Origin: Gillisella terrae
GTDB lineage: Bacteria; Pseudomonadota; Alphaproteobacteria; Rhizobiales; Rhizobiaceae
Direction of reading: 5' to 3'
Length of the DNA stretch: 64,000 bases
Assembly: GCF_004801395.1 (NCBI RefSeq)
Contig: NZ_SSOA01000009.1
Span: 1-64,000 of the forward strand
Part shown: piece after piece, positions 7,907 through 16,001 of the stretch
How positions within the stretch are numbered: the first letter of the stretch is position 1
Layout of the letters: each line of letters starts with the position of its first letter
The notes under the pieces: generated by a model
Seen by the model: only the letters and a program-made list of their open reading frames with translations
Databases searched by the model: none
Told to the model about the DNA's origin: nothing
Position numbers and translations under genes: made by a program

Positions 7907-9148
7907 TTACGAGAAGTCCAAAGCGCGGTCGCCGTCCTCGTCTTTGATCCGTGTTGGCAGGCCGATATGGTTGAGAATGTTAAGGAACGGCCGTGGTGGC
8001 AGTTCTTCGACGTTCGCCATTTTCTTCACATCCCACTCGCCGGTTGCCACCAGCATGGCAGCAGCCACGGGCGGCACACCTGCGGTGTAGGAAATACCCT
8101 GTGAGCCCACTTCGTTATAGGCTTCCTTGTGGTCGGCCACGTTGTAGATGAAAACGGTCTTTTCCTTGCCGTCCTTCAGACCCTTCACGTAGTCACCAAT
8201 GCAGGTCTTGCCTTCATAGTCTGGTGCCAGCGATGACGGATCAGGCAGGCAAGCCTTGACCACCTTCAGCGGCACAACTTCAGAGCCGTCCGCCAGTTTC
8301 ACCGGCTGTTCCGACAGAAGACCAATGCTCTTCAGCACGGTAAAGACGTTGATATAGTGATCGCCAAAGCCCATCCAGAAGCGCACATCGGCACCGTCCA
8401 TGTTCTTGGCCAGCGAATGCACTTCATCATGGCCGCAGAGATAGGCGCGGCGCGTGCCAACCACCGGCAGGTCGTAATCCTTGCCGATTTCGAACATCTT
8501 GTTGACCTGCCATTGGCCCTTCTGCCACGAATAGACAACGCCCGTGAATTCGCGGAAGTTGATTTCGGGGTCGAAATTGGTGGCAAAATACTTGCCATGG
8601 CTGCCAGCGTTGATGTCAACGATGTCAACATCAGTCACCTTGTCGAGGTACTCGTCCTTGGCCAGCTTGGCATAGGCATTGACCACGCCCGGATCGAAGC
8701 CAGCGCCGAGAATGGCGGTGATGCCCTTCTCTTCGCATTCAGCCGCCCGCTTCCACTCATAGTTGCCGTACCATGGTGGGGTTTCGCAGATCTTGTTGGG
8801 CTCTTCGTGAATGGCGGTGTCGATGTAGGCTACGCCGGTATCCATGCAGGCACGCAGCACAGACATGTTGAGGAAGGCTGTACCAACGTTGATGACGATT
8901 TGCGAGCCGGTCTTCTGAATCAGAGCCTTGGTGGCTTCGATGTCAAGCGCATCCAGCGCGTGGCCTTCAAGCACACCCGGCTGTTTCATCGCCTTCTTTT
9001 CATGCACGCTGGCAATGATGGAGTCACACTTGGCCTTGGTGCGCGATGCAATATTGATGTCACCGAGGACATCATTATTCTGAGCGCATTTATGCGCAAC
9101 AACCTGGGCGACGCCGCCCGCGCCAATGATGAGAACATTCTTCTTCAT
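7907..9148 (-). CDS. Carboxynorspermidine/carboxyspermidine dehydrogenase (saccharopine dehydrogenase family)
   Basis: A 413-residue protein with an N-terminal Rossmann motif (KKNVLIIGAGGVAQVVAHKC, residues 2-21) and the saccharopine dehydrogenase-like fold (SRTKAKCDSI, GVAYIDTA, AILGAGFDPGVVNAYAKLA). The enzyme condenses aspartate beta-semialdehyde with putrescine or diaminopropane using NADPH, giving carboxyspermidine or carboxynorspermidine. It lies 41 bases downstream of nspC on the same strand, so the two steps of the alternative polyamine pathway form an operon. In a rhizobial background the physiological product is most likely spermidine. The gene ends at a good hairpin terminator. Length and motifs are normal for the family. 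Confidence 0.92.
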   Translation of the reverse strand: MKKNVLIIGAGGVAQVVAHKCAQNNDVLGDINIASRTKAKCDSIIASVHEKKAMKQPGVLEGHALDALDIEATKALIQKTGSQIVINVGTAFLNMSVLRACMDTGVAYIDTAIHEEPNKICETPPWYGNYEWKRAAECEEKGITAILGAGFDPGVVNAYAKLAKDEYLDKVTDVDIVDINAGSHGKYFATNFDPEINFREFTGVVYSWQKGQWQVNKMFEIGKDYDLPVVGTRRAYLCGHDEVHSLAKNMDGADVRFWMGFGDHYINVFTVLKSIGLLSEQPVKLADGSEVVPLKVVKACLPDPSSLAPDYEGKTCIGDYVKGLKDGKEKTVFIYNVADHKEAYNEVGSQGISYTAGVPPVAAAMLVATGEWDVKKMANVEELPPRPFLNILNHIGLPTRIKDEDGDRALDFS

Positions 9149-9189
9149 AATGCCTGCTGATCTCCTTGCGTTAAACCTGGGTCAGAACC

Positions 9190-10287
9190 TTAAGAAAGGT
9201 TCTGTTCAAAATCGGAATAGTCGAATTCGCGAACGGTACGGATGCTGCCATCCAGTTCCTTGATGGCAATGCTTGGCATTTTCACGCCGTTGAACCAGTT
9301 TTTCTTCACCATCGTATAGCCCGCAGCATCCTGAACAGAAATGCGATCGCCAATCTTCAACGGCTGCGGAAACTGAAACTCACCAAACACATCGCCTGCG
9401 AGGCATGATTTACCACAAATCATATAGGAATGCGGCCCCTCATTCGGCGCAATCTTGGCCTTTTCACGATAGATCAACAGATCCAGCATATGGGCTTCAA
9501 TCGAGCTATCAACAATGGCCAGATCCTTGCCATTATAGAGCGTATCCAGCACGGTGACTTCCAGCGTGGTGCTCTTGGTAATCGAAGCTTCGCCCGGCTC
9601 GAGATAGACCTGCACACCATAATCGCCCGAGAATTTCTTCAAGCGTTCGGCAAAGCGCTCAATCGGATAATTCTCGCCGGTGAAATGAATACCGCCGCCA
9701 AGGCTGACCCATTCGGCCCGTTTGAGTAGCGGCCCAAAGCGGCTTTCAATCTCGCCCAGCATTTTGTCAAACAGATCAAAATCGCTGTTTTCGCAATTGT
9801 TATGGATCATGAACCCGCTGATGCGGTCCATCACCGGCTCAACCTTGCGCAAATCCCATTCACCCAGACGGCTGAACGGACGGGCCGGATCGGCCAGATC
9901 AAAGCTCGACGAGCTGACCTGCGGGTTCAGACGCAAACCGCGCGTAATGCCCGACGCCTTATCAGCAAAGCGTTCCAGCTGGCCAATGGAATTGAAAATG
10001 ATCTTGTCGGCGTGAGAGACAACCTCGTCAATCTCGTTATCGCCATAGGCCACGCTATAAGCATGGGTTTCCTTGCCGAATTTTTCACGGCCAAGGCGCA
10101 CTTCGTAGAGCGAGGAGGACGTGGTGCCATCCATATACTCGCGCATCAGATCAAATACCGACCATGTGGCAAAGCATTTGAGCGCCAACAGTGCCTTGGC
10201 ACCAGACTTTTCACGCAAAAATGCAATCTTCTCCATGTTTTGAAGCAGCTTGCTCTTGTCGATCAGGTAATAAGGTGTCTGGATCAA
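9190..10287 (-). CDS. nspC: Carboxynorspermidine/carboxyspermidine decarboxylase
   Basis: A 365-residue PLP-dependent decarboxylase of the alanine-racemase fold. The start IQTPYYLIDKSKL is characteristic of NspC. The PLP lysine should be K37 in ALLALKCFATWS; SLYEVRLG, the GLRLNPQ strand, SLGGGIHF, the YLEPGEA motif and the late CGKSCLAGDVFGEF complete the active site. It decarboxylates carboxyspermidine to spermidine, the last step of the pathway begun by the next gene. The start codon is TTG at 10285-10287; an in-frame stop lies only three codons upstream and no ATG occurs before the conserved N-terminus, so TTG is forced. A possible ribosome site (AAAGG) is rather distant, so translation may be modest. 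Confidence 0.93.
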   Translation of the reverse strand: MIQTPYYLIDKSKLLQNMEKIAFLREKSGAKALLALKCFATWSVFDLMREYMDGTTSSSLYEVRLGREKFGKETHAYSVAYGDNEIDEVVSHADKIIFNSIGQLERFADKASGITRGLRLNPQVSSSSFDLADPARPFSRLGEWDLRKVEPVMDRISGFMIHNNCENSDFDLFDKMLGEIESRFGPLLKRAEWVSLGGGIHFTGENYPIERFAERLKKFSGDYGVQVYLEPGEASITKSTTLEVTVLDTLYNGKDLAIVDSSIEAHMLDLLIYREKAKIAPNEGPHSYMICGKSCLAGDVFGEFQFPQPLKIGDRISVQDAAGYTMVKKNWFNGVKMPSIAIKELDGSIRTVREFDYSDFEQNLS

Positions 10288-10490
10288 TGTTTGTCACGCC
10301 TTTTCCAAGAAATTCACCGAGCGTCCTTAAGAAATTTGACCTTATAAGGCAAGCGGCTCCCTCGTTTTCAAGGAGAAATGCGACAAGGGTATGAAAACAT
10401 CGGGCGATAGCAACCCCGTCTATCAACAATGCCCGACCGATCCGGCGCGCGTGAACGAAAACGCCCTGTCCTTTTTCAGAAAAGCGATTT

Positions 10491-10589
10491 CAGCGCCTCT
10501 CACCATATGGCGCACAAAGGATGCCGTAACGCTTTAAATCTGCCGCATAATTTTCTCTTTAAATCGATCCCGATTGAAGGAATCATGCA
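10491..10589 (-). repeat. Two-hairpin repeat, copy 1 (inverted orientation)
   Basis: Read on the minus strand, this copy begins TGCATGATTCCTTCAATCGG, continues to an AAAATTATGC arm, and ends near GCGCCATATGGTGAGAGGCGCTG. It matches the copies at 11749, 47917 and 57499. It occupies the 368-base gap between the nspC start and the end of the outer-membrane channel gene; nothing else recognisable lies in that gap. Confidence 0.75.
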
Positions 10590-10655
10590 ATATGAAAAAC
10601 AGAGGAAGAGACCGCCGGAATCCAGCATCCGGCAGGCTCATCTGCTCTGCAACTA

Positions 10656-11684
10656 TTACCAGAGCTTTTTGACAAAGCTCACTTGCAGTGCATCCCCCTC
10701 AAAGGCATTTCGGCTATCAATATCGCGCAAATATTTGAATGTCAGACCGGCACCGACCTCTGGAAAATCGATGGCCAGAACCGGGCCAAGCCGCAAGGAA
10801 TAAAGCCTTTGACCATTTGTAGCAGGCATGGCGGGCGTACCCCGGTCATCCGTCACCTGCTGGCGCACATTGCCGGCAAGGCCGAATTGATAGCGACTGT
10901 AGCGCTCTGTCACCGCAAAATCTGCCGAGATGTAATCCCCATCGCGATATGTGAAACCGCCTGTTGAGTCATCCCGGTTGAAGGGATGGTTATAGGAAAT
11001 TTTGGTCGAAAATTCAGTCGCATCCAACAGAATCGGTTTGGTGCGATAGGTAAATGCGATGTTGGGCGACAATGTCCAGGTGTTGAAACCCAGATTGGAG
11101 ACCACATTGGTCTTTTCAAATTGCCCCATGGGAATACCAATCCCAAGTCCCATGGCAAAACTGAAGCCCGTTGGCAGGCCCGGCTCGCCGGAGGCATTTT
11201 GGGGCTCGGATTGTCCAGCAACGGGCTTGTCATACCAACTTTTCGACCAGATAAACATATCGGAATAGGCATCAAAAAAACCTTGGTGTTTGCCGGTCAG
11301 ATTGACGGGGAGCGTCTTGGTCACCACAAGCCGGTGATCGCCCGCCGACATCACGAATGACGATGCGAGGCGACCGCCTAAAAACGTGCCGGGATACACA
11401 TAAAGACCACCAAAATTCACAAGCCCGACCTTGTTGAAGGTATCGGGAAACTGGTTATTGCCATTGTTGTCTGTAAATATGTTTTGCCAGACACCAACAC
11501 CACCACCCAGCAGATAAAACCCCGGCTCCGGCGGCAGTTCTGCTGCCCTGATATCGCTTGTGCCACCGGGCAAGGTCGTCTGACCAAATTCAGCAGCATT
11601 GGACACACTGGACATCAATGTCAAAGCCAGTCCGGTCACAAGCAAACCCAAACCTGACCTTACGTTAAAATCAAAACACTCCAT
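10656..11684 (-). CDS. Outer-membrane channel protein, SphA/MetA (phenol degradation pathway) family
   Basis: A 342-residue secreted beta-barrel protein. Residues 1-31 form a signal peptide ending SSVSNAAEF. The mature part opens with LPPEPGFYLLGGGVGVW, has alternating strand patterns throughout and ends in VSFVKKLW, whose terminal aromatic residue is typical of outer-membrane barrels. This is the family linked to uptake of hydrophobic or aromatic compounds in degradation clusters. The start at 11684 follows GGGAGGA five bases upstream; the longer in-frame extension is unlikely. It lies downstream of the LigM-like gene on the same strand. Two ATGTATACAT operators lie upstream at 11927 and 12054, and inverted copies of a 104-base repeat flank the gene. 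A role in import of a demethylase substrate is inferred. Confidence 0.8.
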   Translation of the reverse strand: MECFDFNVRSGLGLLVTGLALTLMSSVSNAAEFGQTTLPGGTSDIRAAELPPEPGFYLLGGGVGVWQNIFTDNNGNNQFPDTFNKVGLVNFGGLYVYPGTFLGGRLASSFVMSAGDHRLVVTKTLPVNLTGKHQGFFDAYSDMFIWSKSWYDKPVAGQSEPQNASGEPGLPTGFSFAMGLGIGIPMGQFEKTNVVSNLGFNTWTLSPNIAFTYRTKPILLDATEFSTKISYNHPFNRDDSTGGFTYRDGDYISADFAVTERYSRYQFGLAGNVRQQVTDDRGTPAMPATNGQRLYSLRLGPVLAIDFPEVGAGLTFKYLRDIDSRNAFEGDALQVSFVKKLW

Positions 11685-11748
11685 ATCATCCTCCCAAATG
11701 ATGGTTGATTTCGATTGATCGACGCAAACCTCCTGATCCGCCTGCTGC

Positions 11749-11852
11749 TGCACAATTCCTTACATCGGGATCGATTTAAGAAGAAAATTATGCTGCAAAT
11801 TGAAAGCGTTACAGTGCCCTTTGTGCGCCATAAATGGCGCATGGGGCTATAG
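11749..11852 (+). repeat. Two-hairpin repeat, copy 2
   Basis: Starts TGCACAATTCCTTACATCGG and has an AAAATTATG arm, then a second imperfect hairpin ending GGGGCTATAG. The length is 104 bases, the same as copy 4. It lies between the ATGTATACAT operators and the start of the outer-membrane channel gene, so any transcript from those operators would pass through it. Confidence 0.75.
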
Positions 11853-11926
11853 GTGCGCGCATACCCGTGGCCTTCTTCACTCCCTCCTCCAAGAGAACTG
11901 AAGAAATCCATTGCAAAGGCTAATAT

Positions 11927-11936
11927 ATGTATACAT
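11927..11936. promoter_or_regulatory. ATGTATACAT palindrome, site 1
   Basis: Perfect 10-base palindrome 243 bases upstream of the outer-membrane channel start. One of four exact copies within 3.2 kb, three of which lie upstream of genes of the LigM-MetF group. Probable operator of the GntR regulator at 13903-14637. Confidence 0.65.
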
Positions 11937-12053
11937 TTGCAATAAAAATAGTGTGTATCACAAACTATTTAAAAGGGAAAGAGACTAAACATTCGCTCTT
12001 TTCGTTGATTCGTGAGAAAAATGTACTCTGTGTGATTTTCAACACGCGAGATT

Positions 12054-12063
12054 ATGTATACAT
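12054..12063. promoter_or_regulatory. ATGTATACAT palindrome, site 2
   Basis: Second exact copy, 127 bases from site 1. The pair lies in an AT-rich stretch (11920-12090) between the channel gene and the LigM-like gene. The spacing is close to twelve helical turns, which would suit looping or a double operator. Confidence 0.6.
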
Positions 12064-12096
12064 AGAACTGCTAAAATACTTCACTGCTCATGACAA

Positions 12097-12124
12097 CGCC
12101 GTGCGTTTTATAAAACGCACGGCG
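12097..12124. repeat. Perfect 28-base palindrome (solo hairpin module)
   Basis: CGCCGTGCGTTTTA joined to its exact reverse complement. The CGCCGTGCG arms are the same as the second hairpin of the 104-base repeat at 57499-57602. It could also act as a transcription terminator, but no U-tract follows on either strand. The rest of the gap from 11685 to 12275 holds the repeat, the operators and the terminator described separately; no convincing gene was found there. Confidence 0.7.
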
Positions 12125-12229
12125 GTACAACACTTTTCCTTTTGAAGATTACCTGTAGTGGCGCTTAACAGGCCAACACAATTTGAGCCAGATAAGGCGA
12201 AAAACAATTGCCAATGAAGTCGGCAAGGA

Positions 12230-12268
12230 CAAAATCCCCCTGCACATCATCCTGCGCAGAGGGATTTT
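12230..12268 (-). terminator. Terminator after the LigM-like gene
   Basis: On the minus strand AATCCCTCTGC pairs with GCAGGGGGATT (one mismatch) across a 13-base loop, followed by TTG. It begins seven bases past the stop codon and separates the demethylase from the channel gene. Confidence 0.65.
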
Positions 12269-12275
12269 TCATCAA

Positions 12276-13685
12276 TTACAGGGCGCGCTTGGTGCGCCAG
12301 CTTTCAGCGTAGTTCTCACGGGCTTCGGCAGCATAGGGCGTTGCTGCCACGCGCACCCGAATCTGCGCCTGCTTGTGCGGCTCAACCGAGGTCTTGGCCG
12401 AACCGCCATTGGGCTCGCCCCACACCAACGTCAGGATATCGCCTTCCTGCACATCGACATCCACAACACCAAGCGACAAGATGCAACGCTCATTAAAGCT
12501 ATAGCCCGTGAACATCGACATGCCCACCTGCTTGCCATCGCGCAAGATCAGGTCTGCGCCGGAAGAGGCATAATTGGCGACCGGAAAATCAATCCATTTA
12601 TAATTTTCGCCGCCGGGCTCGAAAGCAGACGCGATGACACGCATCACATCCTCGGCGTTCCACTCAAAGGTGACTTTCTTGCGCTTCACATTGTCTTTGA
12701 TCTTCTCAAGGGCTTCACGACCAACAAAATCATGATCAAACTTGACGTATACACCATAGCCCAGCTCATAAGGATTCACGTAATAATCCTCAATATTGCT
12801 GGAGACCAGACTTCCGCCAATCGAGCCGACAGCTTCATAGGCATCGGCAGGAAGCCAATCACGATAGGCCTGCAATTCCTCTCCAGTGTAAATGCCCGGA
12901 AGCGGCGACGGAATCCAGCCTGATTCCAATGTATTGGTCGAGTAAGCGCGGCTGCCAACCGGGTGAAGATCAACGCCAACATCAACAGCCGCCTGCATGA
13001 TGGTTTCGCGGATATAATCCTTGTCTTCGTAAGGCCCCCAGATTTCCAGACCCGGCGCGCCAGCCATACCATGGCGCAAAGCCTGCACTTTTTTGTTGCC
13101 GACATTGATCCAATCAACATGGAAGAATTTGATATCCGGCACAGGGCCGCCGTTGATTTTTTCGAAAATCTTCGGCGCATCCGGTCCCTGAATTTGGAAA
13201 CGATAGTGCACGCGCGTGACCAGCTTGCCTTCCGGGCGCGATGGCGAGCGCGGATCATGGGTCAGCTTGACATTATACTTGCCCAAAGAGCCATTGTATT
13301 TCAGCCAATTGGCCGTTGGTGCGCGACCAACCAGCACAAATTTGTCTTCGCGCTCGCGAAAGATGATCATATCACCGATCACGTTGCCAGCAGGCGTCAC
13401 CGGCACATAGTGCTTGGCGCGGTTGGTGCCAAAATTGGCAAAGCTGTTGATGGCAAGGCTTTGCAAGAAAGCCTCAGCATCCGGCCCTTCCACGATCAGC
13501 TCATCCATATGGTGCGACTGATCGAACAGCACCGCAGAATTGCGCCATGCCGCCTGCTCGGAGCGCCAATTGGTAAATTCGGACGCCACAACCGGATAAA
13601 CATAGATGCCGGTTTTGGAGTTTCGCAACATGTCAACAGCGTTGCCAGCCTTGGCAATGGCGCTGGTGAGGTTAGCCTTGGTCAT
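12276..13685 (-). CDS. LigM-like tetrahydrofolate-dependent O-demethylase (GcvT-fold)
   Basis: A 469-residue protein of the aminomethyltransferase (GcvT) superfamily, closely resembling LigM of Sphingobium SYK-6, which moves the methyl group of vanillate or 3-O-methylgallate to tetrahydrofolate. Shared blocks include GNAVDMLRNSKTGIYVYPVV, LFDQSHHM, KHYVPVTPAGNVIGDMIIF, LRHGMAGAPGLEIWGPYE, NTLESGWIPSPLPGIYTGE, SNIEDYYVNPYELGYG and EPHKQAQIRV. The tyrosine in YVYPVV matches the catalytic Tyr31 position of LigM. A MetF-like reductase, the usual partner that recycles methyl-tetrahydrofolate, is encoded divergently at 15101. A GGGAGGA ribosome site precedes the ATG, and an ATGTATACAT operator lies 83 bases upstream. 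The substrate is unknown: DesA, DmdA and dicamba demethylase are relatives with other substrates. Confidence 0.88.
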   Translation of the reverse strand: MTKANLTSAIAKAGNAVDMLRNSKTGIYVYPVVASEFTNWRSEQAAWRNSAVLFDQSHHMDELIVEGPDAEAFLQSLAINSFANFGTNRAKHYVPVTPAGNVIGDMIIFREREDKFVLVGRAPTANWLKYNGSLGKYNVKLTHDPRSPSRPEGKLVTRVHYRFQIQGPDAPKIFEKINGGPVPDIKFFHVDWINVGNKKVQALRHGMAGAPGLEIWGPYEDKDYIRETIMQAAVDVGVDLHPVGSRAYSTNTLESGWIPSPLPGIYTGEELQAYRDWLPADAYEAVGSIGGSLVSSNIEDYYVNPYELGYGVYVKFDHDFVGREALEKIKDNVKRKKVTFEWNAEDVMRVIASAFEPGGENYKWIDFPVANYASSGADLILRDGKQVGMSMFTGYSFNERCILSLGVVDVDVQEGDILTLVWGEPNGGSAKTSVEPHKQAQIRVRVAATPYAAEARENYAESWRTKRAL

Positions 13686-13767
13686 TGAATTTCCTCCCTG
13701 AAAATCCTGAGGGCTGCATCAAAACGAACAGCAAGGCGGGTATCTCCTACTCTCAAATACCCACTGC

Positions 13768-13777
13768 ATGTATACAT
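13768..13777. promoter_or_regulatory. ATGTATACAT palindrome, site 3 (LigM-like promoter)
   Basis: Third exact copy, extended here to the 12-base palindrome CATGTATACATG, in the promoter region of the LigM-like gene. Probable operator of the neighbouring GntR regulator. Confidence 0.7.
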
Positions 13778-13902
13778 GAAATGCCCATTCATTTAAAATT
13801 TGCAAGTCAAAATTTCGACAGCGCCCTGTTTTTAGCGCGACAAAAATTAAAAAAAGCGGCCTGAGCCGCTTTAAATTTCGAAAAAATGGCGAAATCGACG
13901 GG

Positions 13903-14637
13903 CTAGCCCCGAATAAGGGCCAAAGCTTTCACCTGCTCCAAAAGGCTCGGATCTTCATTCAAGATGTATTCAAGATTATGTCGAGCAGTGCGGGCGTGCT
14001 CTCGCGCAATGGCCTCGGCACGCGCGCCTTCACGAAGCTCAACAGCGCTGACCATGGCTTTGTGCTGCTCCTGCCCTGTCCACAGCGAGCGACGAAAAAC
14101 GGTGATATTCATGCGCCCAGGCAAAAAGGCAGACGGCGATGCAAATGGCAGGGCGCTGACGCGCTCAACCTCGCGGCGCACGATTTCACTGCCCGAAAGC
14201 TCTGCCATTTGCTGGTGAAACAGCCGATTGAGATCAGAATAGGCATCGAAATCCACCTCATCAAACTGCGACCCAAAACAGGCATCCAGCTGTTCAAGCG
14301 TATGCTTGATCGCCGCCATGGCCTCTGGTTTCGCGCCGCGCTCTGCCGCAAGGCGCGCCGCCATCCCCTCAACAACGCCGCGCAACTCAATCGAATCCAC
14401 CACATCATTGAAGCGAAAACGCCGCACGATAAAGCCACCGTTTGGTAGGCGATCCAGCAACCCCTCTTCGACCAGGCGCGACATGGCCTCGCGCACCGGC
14501 GTGCGGGAAATCTGCAAAAGCTCCGCAAGCGGCACTTCGAACAGCCGCATTCCACCTTGCAATTCGCCGCTTAGAATCTTCTCCCGCAACTCAATCACAG
14601 CCCGGCGACCATGCGTTGCAGCTTCCGTTTGCTTCAT
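13903..14637 (-). CDS. GntR-family (FCD type) regulator of the demethylation locus
   Basis: A 244-residue regulator. An N-terminal GntR winged helix covers about residues 10-72 (GRRAVIELREKILSGELQGG, SRTPVREAMSRLVEEGLLDR), followed by an FCD-like helical effector domain (IELRGVVEGMAARLAAERG, LNRLFHQQMAELSGSE). The start at 14637 has GGAGA seven bases upstream; the 12-residue longer form lacks a ribosome site. The gene lies between the LigM-like gene and the MetF-like gene, and three exact and one approximate ATGTATACAT sites lie before those genes and before itself. It is therefore the obvious controller of demethylation genes, probably a repressor released by the substrate; sign and ligand are inferred. 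Confidence 0.88.
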   Translation of the reverse strand: MKQTEAATHGRRAVIELREKILSGELQGGMRLFEVPLAELLQISRTPVREAMSRLVEEGLLDRLPNGGFIVRRFRFNDVVDSIELRGVVEGMAARLAAERGAKPEAMAAIKHTLEQLDACFGSQFDEVDFDAYSDLNRLFHQQMAELSGSEIVRREVERVSALPFASPSAFLPGRMNITVFRRSLWTGQEQHKAMVSAVELREGARAEAIAREHARTARHNLEYILNEDPSLLEQVKALALIRG

Positions 14638-14706
14638 CAACCATTCTCCAAACAGACAGGGGGCGCATTGCAACCAAAACTGTTACAGACGCAAATTCAG
14701 GAAAAC

Positions 14707-14716
14707 AAGCATACAT
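14707..14716. promoter_or_regulatory. Degenerate ATGTATACAT site before gntR
   Basis: AAGCATACAT matches the palindrome at 8 of 10 positions and lies 70 bases before the regulator's start, suggesting weak autoregulation. The rest of the 463-base divergent gap (14638-15100) shows no gene. Confidence 0.4.
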
Positions 14717-15063
14717 TTTAGCATCCCCTTACACCAGAGATGGCGATAACGTCGCCTATTGGCACCGACTGTGTACACAAAAAACATTTGCAGCCGCACC
14801 CCTTCGGCCGAGTGCAAAATGCTGCACATTGCGGAGCAGCAATTGACGCTTTAAGACGCGCAAACAATGCCAATCCTGCTACACCTGCGCGATCAGCTTC
14901 AGTGACATGACCATAATCCGTGCAGACAACACACACCCCAAAGCACCAGACATGCGCTTCAGGTTAACAATGAATACATTCACAACACAACATCGGTCAA
15001 AATATCTTGAAACAATCGCAATTTCGCCGATTTCAAATTTGATTGTTGTTTGCGCGTTAAAAA

Positions 15064-15073
15064 ATGTATACAT
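15064..15073. promoter_or_regulatory. ATGTATACAT palindrome, site 4 (MetF-like promoter)
   Basis: Fourth exact copy, 28 bases before the start of the MetF-like gene, a position suited to blocking transcription. Confidence 0.7.
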
Positions 15074-15100
15074 ATCTGCGCAGGAGGACGGGAGGATATG

Positions 15101-15997
15101 ATGGAACAGCCAATTTTCTCGCGAATATCAAAACCTGAGGGCAATCGTGAGGGGCACGATAGCCTGATCTCTGGCTGGTCGATTGAGGTCATGCCCCGAA
15201 CCGCCGCCAAGATTGACAGTTTCCGCGATCTTTTGCCTCCGAATACCCGGGTCTACATTGCGCATCTGGACGGCACGCCCCTTGAGGATATGGTGGCGAC
15301 TGCAAAGCGGCTGAACAAGGAAGGATTTGCAGTAATGCCGCATATTCCGGCCCGCAGCCTTGAAAGCCGCGACATGCTGGAAGACCTGCTCAACCGTTAC
15401 CGAAGCGAAGCCGATGTGCGTCAGGCCTTGTTGCTGGCGGGCGGCAATGCCAAGCCGCGCGGCAGTTTAACCAGTTCGATCGATCTGATTGAAACCGGTC
15501 TGTTTGATAAAATGGGGTTTACCAACCTGCATATCGCAGGCCACCCGGAGGGCAGCAAGGATATCGACCCCGACAGTTCAACCACCGAGGTGGATAAGGC
15601 CCTGCTGTGGAAATGTGATTTTGCCAATCGGACCGATGCGAAAATGGCGATTACCACGCAATTTGCCTTTGATGCCAAATGCATCATCGACTGGGCAGAG
15701 CGCATTGAAGCCCTGGGCGTACATCTGCCCATTCACGTCGGCATTGCTGGCCCTGCCAAGCTGCAAACATTGATTAAATATGCCATTGCCTGCGGCGTTG
15801 GTCCCTCGCTGAAAGTGCTGCAAAAGCGCGCGCTTGATTTTCGAAAATTGCTCACACCCTATGAGCCAACGGAGATCGTCAGCCAGCTTGTGGCTTACAA
15901 GGCCAAGACCCCTCACAGCATTATCAGCAAAATCCACATGTTTCCGCTGGGTGGCATTGAGCCCGCCAGTCGCTGGGCGGGCCAATATGCGGGCTGA
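15101..15997 (+). CDS. Methylenetetrahydrofolate reductase (MetF-like)
   Basis: A 298-residue FAD-linked TIM-barrel enzyme of the MetF family. Visible features are WSIEVMPRTAAKIDSF at the start, VYIAHLDGTP, EGFAVMPHIPAR, the ALLLAGG strand, GHPEGSKDIDPD, MAITTQFAFDA and PIHVGIAGPAKLQTL. In tetrahydrofolate-dependent demethylation, MetF works in the oxidising direction, turning methyl-tetrahydrofolate made by a LigM-type enzyme into methylene-tetrahydrofolate. The variant with MPRTAAK resembles the MetF encoded beside ligM in SYK-6 more than the methionine-synthesis enzyme. Two overlapping ATGs (15098 and 15101) follow two GGAGG stretches; 15101 has the better spacing. The gene converges on the transporter operon with only four bases between the stop codons. 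Confidence 0.87.
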   Translation: MEQPIFSRISKPEGNREGHDSLISGWSIEVMPRTAAKIDSFRDLLPPNTRVYIAHLDGTPLEDMVATAKRLNKEGFAVMPHIPARSLESRDMLEDLLNRYRSEADVRQALLLAGGNAKPRGSLTSSIDLIETGLFDKMGFTNLHIAGHPEGSKDIDPDSSTTEVDKALLWKCDFANRTDAKMAITTQFAFDAKCIIDWAERIEALGVHLPIHVGIAGPAKLQTLIKYAIACGVGPSLKVLQKRALDFRKLLTPYEPTEIVSQLVAYKAKTPHSIISKIHMFPLGGIEPASRWAGQYAG

Positions 15998-16001
15998 AAC
16001 T

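Noticed and set aside
10429..10803. 124-residue open frame
   Set aside because: Covers the inverted repeat copy and the end of the channel gene on the other strand.
11927..12145. 72-residue open frame starting inside an operator
   Set aside because: AT-rich, no ribosome site, covers two ATGTATACAT sites and the 28-base palindrome.
15101..15997. MetF-like gene as the methionine-biosynthesis enzyme
   Set aside because: Its place beside the LigM-like gene, the shared operator and the MPRTAAK variant fit the demethylation role better, though the other role cannot be fully excluded.
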